The position numbers and the translations under genes are program-made. DNA of 64,000 bases from Gautieria morchelliformis (lineage: Eukaryota; Basidiomycota; Agaricomycetes; Gomphales; Gomphaceae), in NCBI GenBank assembly GCA_015179125.1, contig WHVA01000023.1:124001-188000 (forward strand), in the 5' to 3' direction. How positions within the stretch are numbered: the stretch's first letter is position 1; every line of letters begins with the position of its first letter. The notes under the pieces were generated by a model. That model made no database searches and had not been told where the DNA came from. It worked only from the letters and a program-made list of their open reading frames with translations. Shown here piece after piece: positions 22,016 through 32,240 of this stretch.

Positions 22016-22489
22016 CCCTCCCCCTCTATGAACAACTCAGGAGTCTTTGTAGAGATCTCTCGTAAGATTGTCCTCCACCAAGTCAGTCATGTGGATGTCA
22101 TCAATGCAAGGGTTGGCTGACCATGAGGGTCAGCTGGAAGAGCTGCCTCTGGTCAAAGCTGCTGGCAGCCTTGAGGTGTGATGCGTAAACTGTGCATTTG
22201 TTGCATGCTCAGGATGGACAATAGCTAGGCCATCTTCCCATCCCATGATCTCCCAGTGCTCTGTGGTTGTTAGGGCACTGAGGATCACAGCAGCCCTTTG
22301 CTTTGGGGCCATTGATCAAGAAGCTGATGTTGATGGATCAACATCGATGTCATCTTTGGCATGCAGCATCTTCATCAGAAGATGCTGGGAGTGGTGGTGG
22401 TTGCTTCTAAGAAGCAATGCACCTTGGAAAGATCCGAGGTGAAAATTTTCAGGACCACTGCCGGCACATCACATGCTGGACACATGACT

Positions 22490-22745
22490 CATGCAACCTA
22501 ATGCCGCTTGGCTAGGTTGTGTGGTTTTGCGACTCCCTGGAGCTCTAAATAATTATCTAGAGCTTCCAACTCTTTACACACTGACATGGGCTCCCATGTC
22601 ACATCACCTAGGGTCTCACATCGCCTAGGGTCCAATGGACTTGGAACTCTAGGTCTTTCCATCTATGGGATAAAATCTCGTTGACAAGCCACTCCTCATT
22701 GTCATTTGAGCCAAAGTCATGTCCTTCCATGACAAGGGAACAGGT
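22490..22745 (-). pseudogene. Gypsy C pol C-terminus, chromodomain-like fragment
   Basis: Minus-strand reading gives NEEWLVNEILSHRWKDLEFQ, VHWTLGDV, then WEPMSVCKELEALDNYLELQ: a chromodomain-like end typical of fungal Gypsy Pol. A 17-bp tandem duplication (CCCTAGGYGATGTGA twice, near 22600) breaks the frame between LGDV and WEPM. Stops and frame changes follow. Confidence 0.62.
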
Positions 22746-22799
22746 CATCATTGTTGGCCTTATACAGTGAAGTCACCATATTTATAGAGTAAAGAAAAT

Positions 22800-23240
22800 G
22801 ATTTTCTATCTATTATTTCTAAGTGAAAGAGTCCATGATCGCATTCGGACAGGACAGGGTAAGGGGTAGTTACAAATCATGGAAAAAGAAGAAATATGAT
22901 GGGGATTATCCTATGGGGGGATTTGAGATAGTGCCATCCAGAATGGTACACTCTACTGTACTCTGGCCTGTCTTATGCTGGTGCCATTTACCTACACCCA
23001 CAGTGGACCGTGACTAGGTCGCCACATAAGTGTGAACCAGAAGGTGCAGAGGGAAGAGGGAAGGCATGGGACGCTGTGTTTGCAACACGGGAAAACCCGT
23101 CCACATTCAGAATGTGCAGCCACACTGTCACCTCTAGAAGAGGAGGGACATCACAGAAGCAACATATGCAATGCAAGGTCTTCTCATGTTTGGTATGCCC
23201 AGTCTAAATCATTGGTCCTCAGTGGGTGATCTCATTCTCC
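22800..23240. other. Spacer without recognisable feature
   Basis: No motif, intron-exon pattern or repeat identified; short open frames only. Confidence 0.4.
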
Positions 23241-23543
23241 TGCAAGGGCAACCTCAACTGTGCTCTACTCTCCCTAGAGCAGCTACTTGAGATGAGGGGG
23301 ATCCAAAGTGTATAAGCTATCAATCAGTAATTACATAGAGTGCATACCTGAGATGAGGTGGATCCAAAGAGAACAAGATAAGGATCCCCCTTACCTCAGC
23401 AACTAACTATATGCCTACTGAGTAAGCCAAGCCACCAGAAAATAAGTGCAGAACAGGGAACAAGAATAATGGACAATGGGACAAGAAGAAGGGGAAGAGA
23501 AGGAAAGGAGAGGGAAAACCCATAGGGAGGTGTTCCCCTGACA
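23241..23543 (-). mobile_element. Degraded LTR related to Gypsy A/E LTRs
   Basis: Starts TGCAAGGGCAACC and ends GTGTTCCCCTGACA, matching the ends of the Gypsy A LTR (TGTAAGGGCAACC / GTGTCCCCTGACA). It contains two GATGAGGNGGATCCAAAG motifs (about 23291-23310 and 23353-23372) at the place of the duplicated motif of the A and E LTRs. No target duplication is seen. Confidence 0.55.
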
Positions 23544-24084
23544 GGGAGTTCCTGCCTCTCGGCAGACTTCCATGGATCTCATCTCTGCCTGACAAATGCC
23601 CTCTGCCCCCAAACTCAGTGGAAACAATTAACCTCCTGGTTGGTCTAAGTGTTTGCCGCGCCACACTCACCTCCCCCAATTCAGGGACTCATTAATCAGC
23701 CTATATAGGCAGTCTCTACCCAGAATGCAGAATAGAGTAATCAAGGTATTTTACATGTTAGGGTATCGTAGTTACCAAAGTAAGCCAGGGTATGCTGGCG
23801 CCAACATAGGATACTTCCTGTTTGTGTGCAGTTCCTAATATTGCATATCAGTACTGATCAGTTTCAATAGGTCTTACACATGGGTTGGAGGTCCAGGAGC
23901 TTCACAATCCTAACACTTATCAACACCTATCAGTGGGGTGAACCACTGGAGTAATTACTGCTACAGATGGGGTGGGGGGTGGTTCAAACCTGAGGCTCTC
24001 CCTCACATTGTCCCAAATGGGTGGTTAGACCCACCTGTGCTAACCCACCCAGTAATACACATTTAAGGGCAATGTGGTTAAATA
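23544..24084. other. Spacer without recognisable feature
   Basis: Moderately AT-rich sequence. No gene or repeat could be assigned. Confidence 0.35.
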
Positions 24085-24345
24085 CATATATTTACAGGAA
24101 ATCCAAAGAGAAAAGCCTAAGGACCCCCACTGCCAGTGAGCCCATATTATACTATGCAGGTCCGCAGCCAGGGGCATTGCCTGGCACTCACCATCAACCC
24201 TGCATTCCCCTGGCCTCCCTGACCATTGGCCAACCCTGGATGCCACATACTACATGAGCTGCTTGACTTCTGACATTGCTCTGAAAACAGAAGTTGGAAA
24301 ATGGAGCGGAATTGGTGAAATGAGCAGGGCTAGCAGTGTAGAGGA
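24085..24345 (-). mobile_element. Degraded Gypsy A LTR fragment
   Basis: Shares GGAAATCCAAAGAGAAAAGC, CCCATATTATACTA, CAACCCTGCA and a decayed TCGGAAATTGGAG-like stretch with the Gypsy A LTRs. CpGs are mostly lost (for example ctgacattgc for ccgacactgt). Both ends are unclear. Confidence 0.6.
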
Positions 24346-24373
24346 CAGGAATTATAGGCAGTAGGTATGGACT

Positions 24374-24834
24374 TGTTGCTCAAAAGAATAGACTAGAAAT
24401 TAATTCACTCTCTCAGTGAATTTAGTTGTCACTGTAAATATATTATACACTACCTAGAAATTAATTCACTACAGAGGATTTCTAGGTCAATAAATCGAAG
24501 GAACACTAGACTAATTTACTTGCCTCTCTCAGTGAATTTAGTTGTCACTGAGAGAGGGGGAAATCTGTCTCACTGTGCATGTACTACTACCCGGCTCTTT
24601 AGCGCCCAAGAGCCCACGCATCGAAGTCATTTCAGACTCCGCTGGGTGCAGCCGCCTGTGAAAATAGAAATAACAAAATGGAATGGAGAGGTAGAGAGTG
24701 ACTGGAAAATTTCGAAAATAAACAGAGAAATGAATGCATGGTACAAGAACAATGTGAGAAGAAATTGAAACCCAATACAGTAAATTGAATATATTATGCT
24801 TGATTTTGGTGCAGGAGCATAAATGCACCCAACA
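24374..24834 (-). mobile_element. Copia 3' LTR
   Basis: Sense (minus) strand starts TGTTGGGTGCATTTATGC at 24834, directly after the purine run CTTGAGGGGGCG that follows the Copia pol stop. The probable end is at 24374 (tgttgct on the plus strand). It ties the Copia solo LTRs at 2944, 5747 and 53095 to a coding element. Confidence 0.8.
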
Positions 24835-24847
24835 CGCCCCCTCAAGC

Positions 24848-25470
24848 TTAATATATTCCGATTTTCTCGTTGAGGATCTTCACTCTAGGACTAGGAAGTC
24901 CTTTAGTGAGAATATCTGCCAACATTTGTTCGGTTGGCAAATAGACGAGCTTGGCTTCTTGATTTTTGATTATATCTTGAAGGAAATATAATCTGATGTT
25001 GAAATGTTTGGTTCTCGTGTGTTGTTGAGTGCCATACGTGATTGTAATGGCTGATTGATTGTCTGAATAAACTTTGATGGGTCTGTTCAGTGGTTGGAAT
25101 ATTTTAGAAATAAAATGGCGCATCCAGAGAGCCTCTTTGCCCACATGGGTCAGGGCGACGAATTCGGCTTCAGTTGATGAGAGGGCTACTATCAACTGTT
25201 TCTGGCAACTCCATGAAACAGTGCCCCCATCAATCTGAAATAAGTATGCCGAATACGAACGCCTATGACTCTGTGAACCCCAATCCGCATCTGAATACCC
25301 CATCAAGCCGTCTCGATTCCTTCCAAGTGTGAGCTTGTAATGCTTCGTGCCTTTCAAATATTTGAAGACACGTTTTACTGCATTCCAATGTGTACCACCT
25401 GTATTTTCAAGGAATTGTGAGAGCAACGACACCGCAAATGCAATGTCGGGTCGAGTGGCTACAGCTGCCC
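24848..25470 (-). pseudogene. Ty1/Copia pol C-terminus (RT end and RNase H)
   Basis: About 200 codons reading ATRPDIAFAVSLLSQF, GYSDADWGSQSHRRSYSAYL, SSTEAEFVALTHVGKEALWM, VYSDNQSAITITYGTQQHTR and LADILTKGLP: the classic Copia RNase H with acidic residues in DAD, STEAE and SDN. It removes RNA from the RNA/DNA hybrid during reverse transcription. The frame is open but the rest of the element is missing: at about 25470 the sequence changes to a Gypsy C gag fragment, a chimeric junction. Confidence 0.93.
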
Positions 25471-25857
25471 TTCAGGGACGATCATCATCGCTTGACTTCG
25501 TGAGTGGCGATTCAAGCCATGGCTTTGTGCCTGTCTCAATATTGATGCTCTGCTGTCTGACGACGGCGAGGCCTCTCTGCCCTTTCCTTTGTCTCTGGGC
25601 AGAGGGGATTGGGGGGGTGGGGCTGGCTTGTCGCCCGGCGATGTCTCATCCTCGACCACGCTCGGTGAGACATGGTTGGGGTTTTCCTCATCCTCTATTG
25701 GGGGGACGAGGGCGGTGAGATCTACAATCTCTCCAGCTTCTGGTGTCCTGGATTCTTGGTCCAGGGTAGCATCAGCCATCGTGTCACTGGGCTGCACCTG
25801 TGGCGTGGACTGCGAGCTTGATGCTCGTGTCCGTCTTCGACTGCATGGAATCATCAC
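25471..25857 (-). pseudogene. Gypsy C gag N-terminus fragment
   Basis: From ATG 25857: MMIPCSRRRTRASSSQSTP, then EIVDLTALVPPIEDEENP and RDKGKGREASPSSDSRAS, matching the N-terminal part of the longer Gypsy C Gags at 54174-56739 and 60237-61480. It gives the true start region of that Gag, missing in those copies. Its upstream side leads through about 160 bp to the Gypsy C LTR at 26021-26432; its downstream side is cut at the Copia junction. Confidence 0.8.
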
Positions 25858-26020
25858 ACTCGCAGCCGACAGTAGAGGGTCTACTGGAGGGTCTCAACAA
25901 TGTTTAGTCGTCGACGCAGCGATCTTTTTCAAGATTGCTTCGAATCCACAATCGGTTGGTTGCATGGCGATCAACCACAGGATAGTTCAAAAAGGTGTAA
26001 AGATGTCGATCTTAGTACCT

Positions 26021-26432
26021 TGTATCACAAGGGCACAACAGAACTTGACCAAGTTGTATCAGTTATGCGCAGTAGCTATAGACAGACAAGCTACAAGACA
26101 TGTGAGCATGGTCTGCCTAGTTCTAGAGAAGGATATACGCACCTCAGTGAATGGGGAGTTCACTGAGGTGTGCGTAGCTACTTGTCCGTATCATATACTA
26201 CCTCGGTCATGTATGACCGAGGCTATTCTGGTCTTTGTTACTGGTTGTCCGGTGCATCCGACGCACCAGCTGCGTTCCCGCTTACTCATCCCAACACAAG
26301 TGTGGTATTCTGAATGCTACATAGTGACAGGTGGAAGTAAGATGCGATGGGAACCGCTGGCCGGTTCCCACGCATAAACTATACAGTGGGTCCCTAAGGA
26401 GCCCACTGGGATTATGTAATAACTAATGTACA
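26021..26432 (-). mobile_element. Gypsy C LTR (5') with two internal hairpins
   Basis: 412 bp, TGTATCAC... to ...AATGTACA on the plus strand (TGTA/TACA ends). It is placed as a 5' LTR, upstream of the gag fragment. It contains a perfect 12-bp-arm hairpin (26140-26151/26159-26170, CACCTCAGTGAA) and a palindrome CCTCGGTCAT-GT-ATGACCGAGG (26201-26222). Confidence 0.7.
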
Positions 26433-26710
26433 GAGACAGGTTTAGTGTTCTGCAAAGCCCGGCTTCAGCTGCAGCCTAAGCCGGAGCTGGGCCCCCAAAA
26501 GCTGGGCCGAGCTGGGCCAAAGCCGTCCTGAGGCCGGGATCTAGGGCCTGGCTTGAGCTTTGAGAGCCCGAGCCGAGCCCTGAAGCCGCGGCTTTTGGGC
26601 GCTTACCCGGTATGCACTGTTCGGGTGGCAAGCGGCACTCAGGTAGCTAATTTGAGTATATCCTGTACTCTATTGGTTGAGTTTGAAAAAGATTTCTGTC
26701 TGCTGCTCAC
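26433..26710. other. GC-rich spacer with AGCTGGGCC-type repeats
   Basis: Short degenerate repeats of AGCTGGGCC and AAGCCG, with a palindromic AGCCGCGGCT around 26584-26593. No gene seen. It abuts the Gypsy A 3' LTR. Confidence 0.4.
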
Positions 26711-27160
26711 TGTAAGGGCAACCCTGGCTAGTTGTGGAGATCACACTACCACACAACTGACAAGGGGAAATCCAAAGTATGTATAAATGAACAGAGCATA
26801 CAAGAGAGGGGGTTCTCACCTGACAAGGGGAAATCCAAAGAGAAAAGTCTAAGGACCCCCAATGTCAGCGAGCCCGTATTATACTACGCTGCGCAGCCAG
26901 GGACAACACTTGGCACCCGCCATCAACCCTGCATCCCCCTGACCCTTGATCGACCCTTGATGCCACCTATTATGCGAGTCGTTTGATTTCCGACACTGTT
27001 CCGGGGCGGAAGTCGGAAATTGGAGTGGAACTGGCAAGGCGAACGGAACTGGTGGAAGTTCTCCCAGAAGCGGAATCGTTCCCGAAAGCGGATGCGGAGA
27101 TGGAATCGGAACTGGGTGTGGTGTCGGAACTGGAAATGGAAAACAGGGTGTCCCCTGACA
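26711..27160 (-). repeat. Gypsy A 3' LTR
   Basis: 450 bp; TGTAAGGGCAACC at 26711, TCCCCTGACA at 27160. It contains the motif CTGACAAGGGGAAATCCAAA twice (26757-26777 and 26820-26840) and a run of TTCCGA/TTCCGC hexamers in its sense 5' half. Confidence 0.93.
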
Positions 27161-30100
27161 TCACCCCCCTCTAGCGTGCTGCGTCCTCGAAGCACGGGAC
27201 ACAAGGGATTGAAATGCCAGCGAGCGGATTCGGCGAGGGGCACCTGGATGTGTCCTATAGAACTCCCGGAGTTTGTCAGGAGCGGAAACATCTTGCTCCG
27301 GGACCCAAGAATTCTCCTCGTACCCATACCCTTCCCATTTCACGAGGAATTGGAGTCGTCCTCGCACAAACCGGCTGTCCAGGATCCGTTCTACCACGTA
27401 GTGCTCTTCCCCATCTACAATTTCTGGCGGAGGTGGCGGATGAGCCTTCCGACGTGGAATTGGGTCCTCAAGCATAGGGAGTAACTTCACCACGTTGAAG
27501 ACGGGGTGGAGGCGGGACATGGACATCGGAAGTCGGAGGCGGTATGCATTCCGTCCAACCCTCCGCGTCACTGTGAAGGGCCCAAGGTAGCGGTGGGCAA
27601 GCTTCTGCGAAGGGCGTGTGGTGCGGATGTCACTTGCATCTAGGTACACCTTGTCTCCAACTTGGTACTCTGGGGCAGGAACCCGGCGTCGGTTGTAGTA
27701 CCTTGCCATGTCATCCTTGGCCTTCGCAAGGGCCGACTTGGCTTCCGAAAGGGTGGAGTCCATGCGGTCTCGGAACTCATTGACCGTCTCGAGTCGGGAG
27801 TCAGCCTGGCGTGGTTCGAAGCCCATCCGCGGGTGTCGTCCGGAGTCAAGCATGAAGGGAGTCTGTTGCGTGGCGGAATGGACATGGTTGTTGTATTGGA
27901 ATTCCGCCAGCGGAAGTAACTCATCCCAGTCATCCTGCCTCTCGTTGACAAAGAGGCGGAGATATTGCTCCAACTCCTGATTGACCCGTTCCGTCTGTCC
28001 GTCACCCTGCGGATGGTACGCTGTGGTGGTAGCCAGCTTTATGCCGAGCAGGCGGTAGAGCTCCCGAGTCAGTTCCGCGACAAACTGCGGACCTCGGTCG
28101 GAAACGACTTGCTTCGGGAGCCCATGCAACTTCCAGACATGTGCAAGGAACAGGCGGGCCGCTCCGAGGGCTGTGATCGTCGTGTGCGTCGGAATGAAGT
28201 GGGACACCTTGCTCACCGAATCCACGACGTTCATGATCGCGTCGTAGCCATGAGACTCTGGGAGTTCAACGATGAAGTCGACACTGATGGTGTCCCAGCG
28301 GGATTCGGGAATCGGGAGCGGAACAAGTTCTCCGACGGGCGGATGTCGTTGCGCTTTGGTTCGGAGACAAAGGTCACACGTCTTCACGTACTGTCCGATG
28401 TAGCGGGACATCTGAGGCCACCAGTAATTCCGAGCCACTAACTCCAGCGTCTTCCACCTGCCAGCATGCCCAGCGACCCGTGTGTCATGGTGCTGGGACA
28501 CGATGCGACGGCGGAGGTCCGCCCCATCTGGAACGTAGACCTTGCCTCTGAAGTGGAGCAGCCCATCCCGTTCCGACCATTCCGCTGCCCGTACAGACCG
28601 TGAGTGCCCTTTCCGGAGTTCCTCCACTGCCTTCACCACCGACTCCTCCTTCTCTCCATTCCGGTACTGCCTCCGGATATCCCGGAGCATTTCCGCTTCC
28701 GCCCCAACTGCAGTTACTCCTTCTAGGGCACGGATTGCAAAGAGACTAGGGCGGAGCAGTGTCATATCCGCGTTGTCTCCACTTCCGCTTCCGTGATCCG
28801 CGCGGCGGGATAGGGCATCGGGCTTGCCCATGGTGCGGCCGGGGCGGTGGTGGAGCATGAAGTCAAACCGGGACAGGTGTAGGGACCACCGTGCTTGTCG
28901 TCGGTTCAACTTCTTAGACGTGCGGAAATACTCAAGGTTCTTGTGGTCTGTCCAGATCTCAAATGGGCATAGAGCACCCTCAAGGAAGTGTCGCCACTCC
29001 TCCAGCGCTCGGATGATTGCCAGCATCTCCTTGTCATGGATCTCGTAGTTCCGCTCGACCGGACTGAGACTCTTAGAGAAGAAGGCAATCGGATGCCACC
29101 CCCCACCTTCTTCCGATGACTGTTGCGACAAGACCGCTCCGGTAGCTGCGTCGGAAGAATCCGCCTCCACTCGGTAAGGGCGAGAGTCGTCGGGAAAGAT
29201 CAGGACCGGGGCGGAAGTGATCAGCTCTTTGAGTTTGTCAAAGGAGGCCCGTTCCGGCTCTCCCCACCGCCATCCAACCTCCTTCTTGGTGAGGTCGAAG
29301 AGGGCACGGGCGTGGCAGGAGAAGTCCTTGATGAACCGCCGGTAGAAATTGACAAACCCAATGAAGGACTGGACTTCCTTCTTGTTCCGCGGCACCGGCC
29401 AATCCGACACACCGGAAACCTTGACGGGGTCCATTTCCACCTTTCCTTCCGACACGATCACCCCAAGATACTCTATCCGCGTCCGCTCAAATTCGCACTT
29501 TTCCGGCTTGAGACACAGGTTGTACTCCCGGAGTCGTTCCAGCACTCTCCGCACGACTTCCCGATGTTCGGACATTGTTTTTGTGAAGATGAGGATGTCA
29601 TCGAGGTAGACGCAGACAACCCCTTCTGCTATCATGTCACGGAAAATGTCATTCATCATTGTCTGGAACGTGGCAGGACTGTTGGTGAGGCCAAAGAACA
29701 TGACCTGTGGCTCAAAGAGTCCTCGGTTGGTGCGGAATGCGGCCTTCCACTCATCTCCCTCCCGGATCCGGACATTATTGAAGCCCCAGCGGACATCCAG
29801 CTTGGTGAAGTACTTCGCCCCGCGGAGTTGTGTGATCAATTCGGAAATGAGCGGAATGGGGTACCGGTTCTTGATCGTGATCGCATTCAAGGCCCGGTAA
29901 TCCTGCACAAGTCTGAGCGAGCCGTCCTTCTTCTTGATGAAGAACACCGGAGATGCCATGGGTGACTTGGAGGGGCGGATCCTCCCTGTACGGAGATTTT
30001 CCGCAAGGAATGCATCGAGCTCTACCTGCTCCTTGGGTGACAGCGGGTAGACCTTGCAGTTGGTGGGCTTCGACCCAGGCTCCAACTCGATGGCATGGTC

Positions 30101-30286
30101 CCACAGTTTCCGCGGAGGCAGGGCATCAAACGACTCCTTGGAGAAGACGTCCTCAAACTCCCGCAGGTACTCCGGAATTTCCGCCTCCACTCTATCATAC
30201 CTCTTAGAGGCTTCAGCAAGGCGTTGCGAAATATTTCCGGTGGCGCGGATGTGTTCCGCCTCCGGCGGAAGGTTTACGTACAGCAA
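27161..30286 (-). CDS. Gypsy A Pol: RT, RNase H, integrase, chromodomain
   Basis: Open frame of 1,041 codons. Approximate order: RT at residues 80-260 (KKDGSLRLVQDYRALN; FTKLDV; VCVYLDDILIF with YLDD near 227-230); RNase H about 370-490 (YRVEADSSDAATGAV; DKEMLAIIRALEEWRH); integrase zinc finger about 590-640 (HHDTRVAGHAGRWK; CDLCLRTKAQRH); integrase core about 650-800 (DTISVDFI, VVSDRGPQFV, YHPQGDGQTERVNQELEQ); chromodomain near the C-terminus (HYVVERILDSRFV; LVKWEGYGYEENSWVPEQD). The upstream sequence continues in this frame as RLGLEDALTEGERLL, so the ATG-like codon at 30286 is not a true start: the protein is made as a Gag-Pol fusion. All catalytic residues checked are present. Confidence 0.95.
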   Translation of the reverse strand: MLYVNLPPEAEHIRATGNISQRLAEASKRYDRVEAEIPEYLREFEDVFSKESFDALPPRKLWDHAIELEPGSKPTNCKVYPLSPKEQVELDAFLAENLRTGRIRPSKSPMASPVFFIKKKDGSLRLVQDYRALNAITIKNRYPIPLISELITQLRGAKYFTKLDVRWGFNNVRIREGDEWKAAFRTNRGLFEPQVMFFGLTNSPATFQTMMNDIFRDMIAEGVVCVYLDDILIFTKTMSEHREVVRRVLERLREYNLCLKPEKCEFERTRIEYLGVIVSEGKVEMDPVKVSGVSDWPVPRNKKEVQSFIGFVNFYRRFIKDFSCHARALFDLTKKEVGWRWGEPERASFDKLKELITSAPVLIFPDDSRPYRVEADSSDAATGAVLSQQSSEEGGGWHPIAFFSKSLSPVERNYEIHDKEMLAIIRALEEWRHFLEGALCPFEIWTDHKNLEYFRTSKKLNRRQARWSLHLSRFDFMLHHRPGRTMGKPDALSRRADHGSGSGDNADMTLLRPSLFAIRALEGVTAVGAEAEMLRDIRRQYRNGEKEESVVKAVEELRKGHSRSVRAAEWSERDGLLHFRGKVYVPDGADLRRRIVSQHHDTRVAGHAGRWKTLELVARNYWWPQMSRYIGQYVKTCDLCLRTKAQRHPPVGELVPLPIPESRWDTISVDFIVELPESHGYDAIMNVVDSVSKVSHFIPTHTTITALGAARLFLAHVWKLHGLPKQVVSDRGPQFVAELTRELYRLLGIKLATTTAYHPQGDGQTERVNQELEQYLRLFVNERQDDWDELLPLAEFQYNNHVHSATQQTPFMLDSGRHPRMGFEPRQADSRLETVNEFRDRMDSTLSEAKSALAKAKDDMARYYNRRRVPAPEYQVGDKVYLDASDIRTTRPSQKLAHRYLGPFTVTRRVGRNAYRLRLPMSMSRLHPVFNVVKLLPMLEDPIPRRKAHPPPPPEIVDGEEHYVVERILDSRFVRGRLQFLVKWEGYGYEENSWVPEQDVSAPDKLREFYRTHPGAPRRIRSLAFQSLVSRASRTQHARGG

Positions 30287-30300
30287 GCGCTCCCCTTCCG

Positions 30301-31068
30301 TCAGAGCGTCTTCCAGGCCGAGTCGGATGACGTCGGATCGGAATTGGAAGGGGGATCCGGGTCAAATTCCGCTTCCGAGTCTTCTTCTGCAAGCAGTGGA
30401 TGGGGGCCGGAACGACATGTCTGTATGAGCCGTTCGGTCTTCCGCTGCTCCTGGTGCTCCTTCCGCACTTCCGACCGGCACATGTGACACTTGGCTGGAC
30501 ATCGACTCATCAGTACCTTCCGAGTCTGCCAATTGATCTCCGGGTTGTGCTCTTGAAGCCAGGTAAACCCAAGGATGATGTCTTGCTTCCCCAGGCTGGT
30601 GACAGCGAAGGAAGTGCGTTCCGAGTGTCCATCGTAGCGGAGAATTGTGTCCACTATCTCCGTGATGGACCCTGCCTCATTGGGGCTTCCATCCACATTG
30701 AACACCGGGATTGCACGTTGCAACTTCCGCGTCGTCAGTCGGTTCCGTTCCACATAGTCCCGGTCCATAAACTGACCAGTGGCCCCGCAATCGACAAGGG
30801 CGGGTCCGGATTTGACTTCCGCCGTATCTGTCGTCTGGATCTCTACCTTAATGACTAGTGACTTGGGGCCAGGGGTGGCAGCAACGACATAGCGCTTCGG
30901 AAGGCGTCTCTCCCAAGGGCGGATGCGGGATAGACGGGGTGTCGGATTTGGCTTTTGTGTGACTTTATCCGGTGGGTCTGTATGAAGTGAGGGGAGTCGG
31001 GGCTTTTCATTCTCTACTTCAAGACAGGCAAACCGGTTATGTACAGGCAGCAGGGGCACACATCTCAC
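30301..31068 (-). CDS. Gypsy A protease region of pol
   Basis: 255-codon frame with the aspartic protease: SGPALVDCGATGQFMDRDYV (active site DCG in place of the commoner DSG/DTG) and DIILGFTWLQEHN. It would mature Gag-Pol. It overlaps the gag end in the -1 frame: gag stops GGG-TGA at 31065-31067 and this frame reads through that point, so a -1 ribosomal frameshift at CAGCGGGTGA would join them. The downstream frame is lost in the linker (WKTL, stop 30301-30303); the older copy at 12078-12260 reads through the same place into RT, so an indel near 30330-30350 is likely. Confidence 0.85.
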   Translation of the reverse strand: MRCVPLLPVHNRFACLEVENEKPRLPSLHTDPPDKVTQKPNPTPRLSRIRPWERRLPKRYVVAATPGPKSLVIKVEIQTTDTAEVKSGPALVDCGATGQFMDRDYVERNRLTTRKLQRAIPVFNVDGSPNEAGSITEIVDTILRYDGHSERTSFAVTSLGKQDIILGFTWLQEHNPEINWQTRKVLMSRCPAKCHMCRSEVRKEHQEQRKTERLIQTCRSGPHPLLAEEDSEAEFDPDPPSNSDPTSSDSAWKTL

Positions 31069-32240
31069 CCGCTGCGCGTCACAAAATCCGACGCATCTTC
31101 CGCTTCCGATGCGCCATGTTCCGCATTTTCGGAAACTCCTTCCGCAGTAGGCACTCCGCTTATGTCCGCAAGTGCGAGGAACTCTGGAAGGAGCTCGAGT
31201 TTCTCCTCTGTGGTCATAAGCCGGATGTCAAATGCTTGGGGGCACTCGCGGGCATAGTGGCCTGGTTGTTGACATCGGAAGCAGGTGATAGTTCCGCGGC
31301 CTTTTCCGCGCATGCGGTCAACATCCATCGGGGCAGGGCCACTCTTCGAGGGAGGAGGGCTATGGTTCCTAATAGGAGCGGGCGGAGAAAGCGTCGGAAA
31401 TACTTTCCGCATGGGAATGAATGTGCTTCGGGATTTTGGCACAGGTGGAGTAGGACGAGTGGAACTGCGCGTCATATTCCGGCTCGTCTCCACGAAGGCC
31501 TCATTTGCTTCCCTGTTCCGGGACACCCTCTGTGCAGCTTGGTACCACCCTTCCGGGTCATCAAAGTCCGGAGCTCCATCCCCAAGCAGCGCAACTTGGT
31601 TCTGGAGTGTCGGATCGAGTCCTCGTCGGAATTTGATGACGATCGTCTTGTCGTCATCATACTCCGCAAGGTCGATGAGCTCCTGGAAGCGATCGATATA
31701 GTCATCGACCGGATCCTTGGCCTGGTACCAGCTGGTCCCCTCGAGCTTCGTAAGGGCTGTGAGCTGCTCATTTTTTGGGCAGAACTGGTCGGAAAATGTT
31801 TTCTCGAAGGCGTCCCAGTCTCGGAAGTAGTTCCCCTTGCCCTTTGCTTCATGTCGGATCACCTTGTTTGCAAAACGGGATGCGCGGTCCGACTTGAAAA
31901 AGGACAATGCCCAGTGAATCCGAGCCTGGTCGTTCGGAAAGAGGTCTCCGACAATTGCGAAGTAGATGCTGCATGTGTTGAAGAATGCGCGTCCCTTCTC
32001 CCGATCTCCGTCAAAGTCCGCCGGAGTTGCGGGTTTGACCTTTGCTAACTTCGCGGACTTTCTCTCCTCCGCTAGTTCCGCTTTTCCGAAATCCGGATCA
32101 TCCAACATTTCATTTCCACCACCTTGTGGAATATCTAACTTAGCCAAAATCGCTTGTAAGGCTGTTTCAATCGCGTCGGTCTTCATCCGGTTCCGCGTCA
32201 ATTCCTCCTCCATATTCCGAAGACGATCGTCCGGATCCAT
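31065..32240 (-). CDS. Gypsy A Gag
   Basis: Start chosen at ATG 32238-32240 (MDPDDRLRNMEEELTRN), giving 391 residues. The frame is open further upstream into the LTR but only from a non-ATG codon. A coiled-coil N-terminus is followed by the retrotransposon Gag core (FFNTCSIYFAIVGDLFPNDQ; FEKTFSDQFCPKNEQLTAL; LEGTSWYQAKDPVDDYIDRF) and a zinc knuckle CFRCQQPGHYARECP (C-x2-C-x4-H-x4-C) near the end. It forms the particle and packages RNA. It ends at TGA 31065-31067, in the -1 overlap with protease. Confidence 0.92.
   Translation of the reverse strand: MDPDDRLRNMEEELTRNRMKTDAIETALQAILAKLDIPQGGGNEMLDDPDFGKAELAEERKSAKLAKVKPATPADFDGDREKGRAFFNTCSIYFAIVGDLFPNDQARIHWALSFFKSDRASRFANKVIRHEAKGKGNYFRDWDAFEKTFSDQFCPKNEQLTALTKLEGTSWYQAKDPVDDYIDRFQELIDLAEYDDDKTIVIKFRRGLDPTLQNQVALLGDGAPDFDDPEGWYQAAQRVSRNREANEAFVETSRNMTRSSTRPTPPVPKSRSTFIPMRKVFPTLSPPAPIRNHSPPPSKSGPAPMDVDRMRGKGRGTITCFRCQQPGHYARECPQAFDIRLMTTEEKLELLPEFLALADISGVPTAEGVSENAEHGASEAEDASDFVTRSG

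Noticed and set aside
30286..30301. Independent start for RT-integrase at 30286
   Set aside because: The upstream sequence is coding in the same frame and matches the older copy, so the gap reflects an indel rather than a new start.
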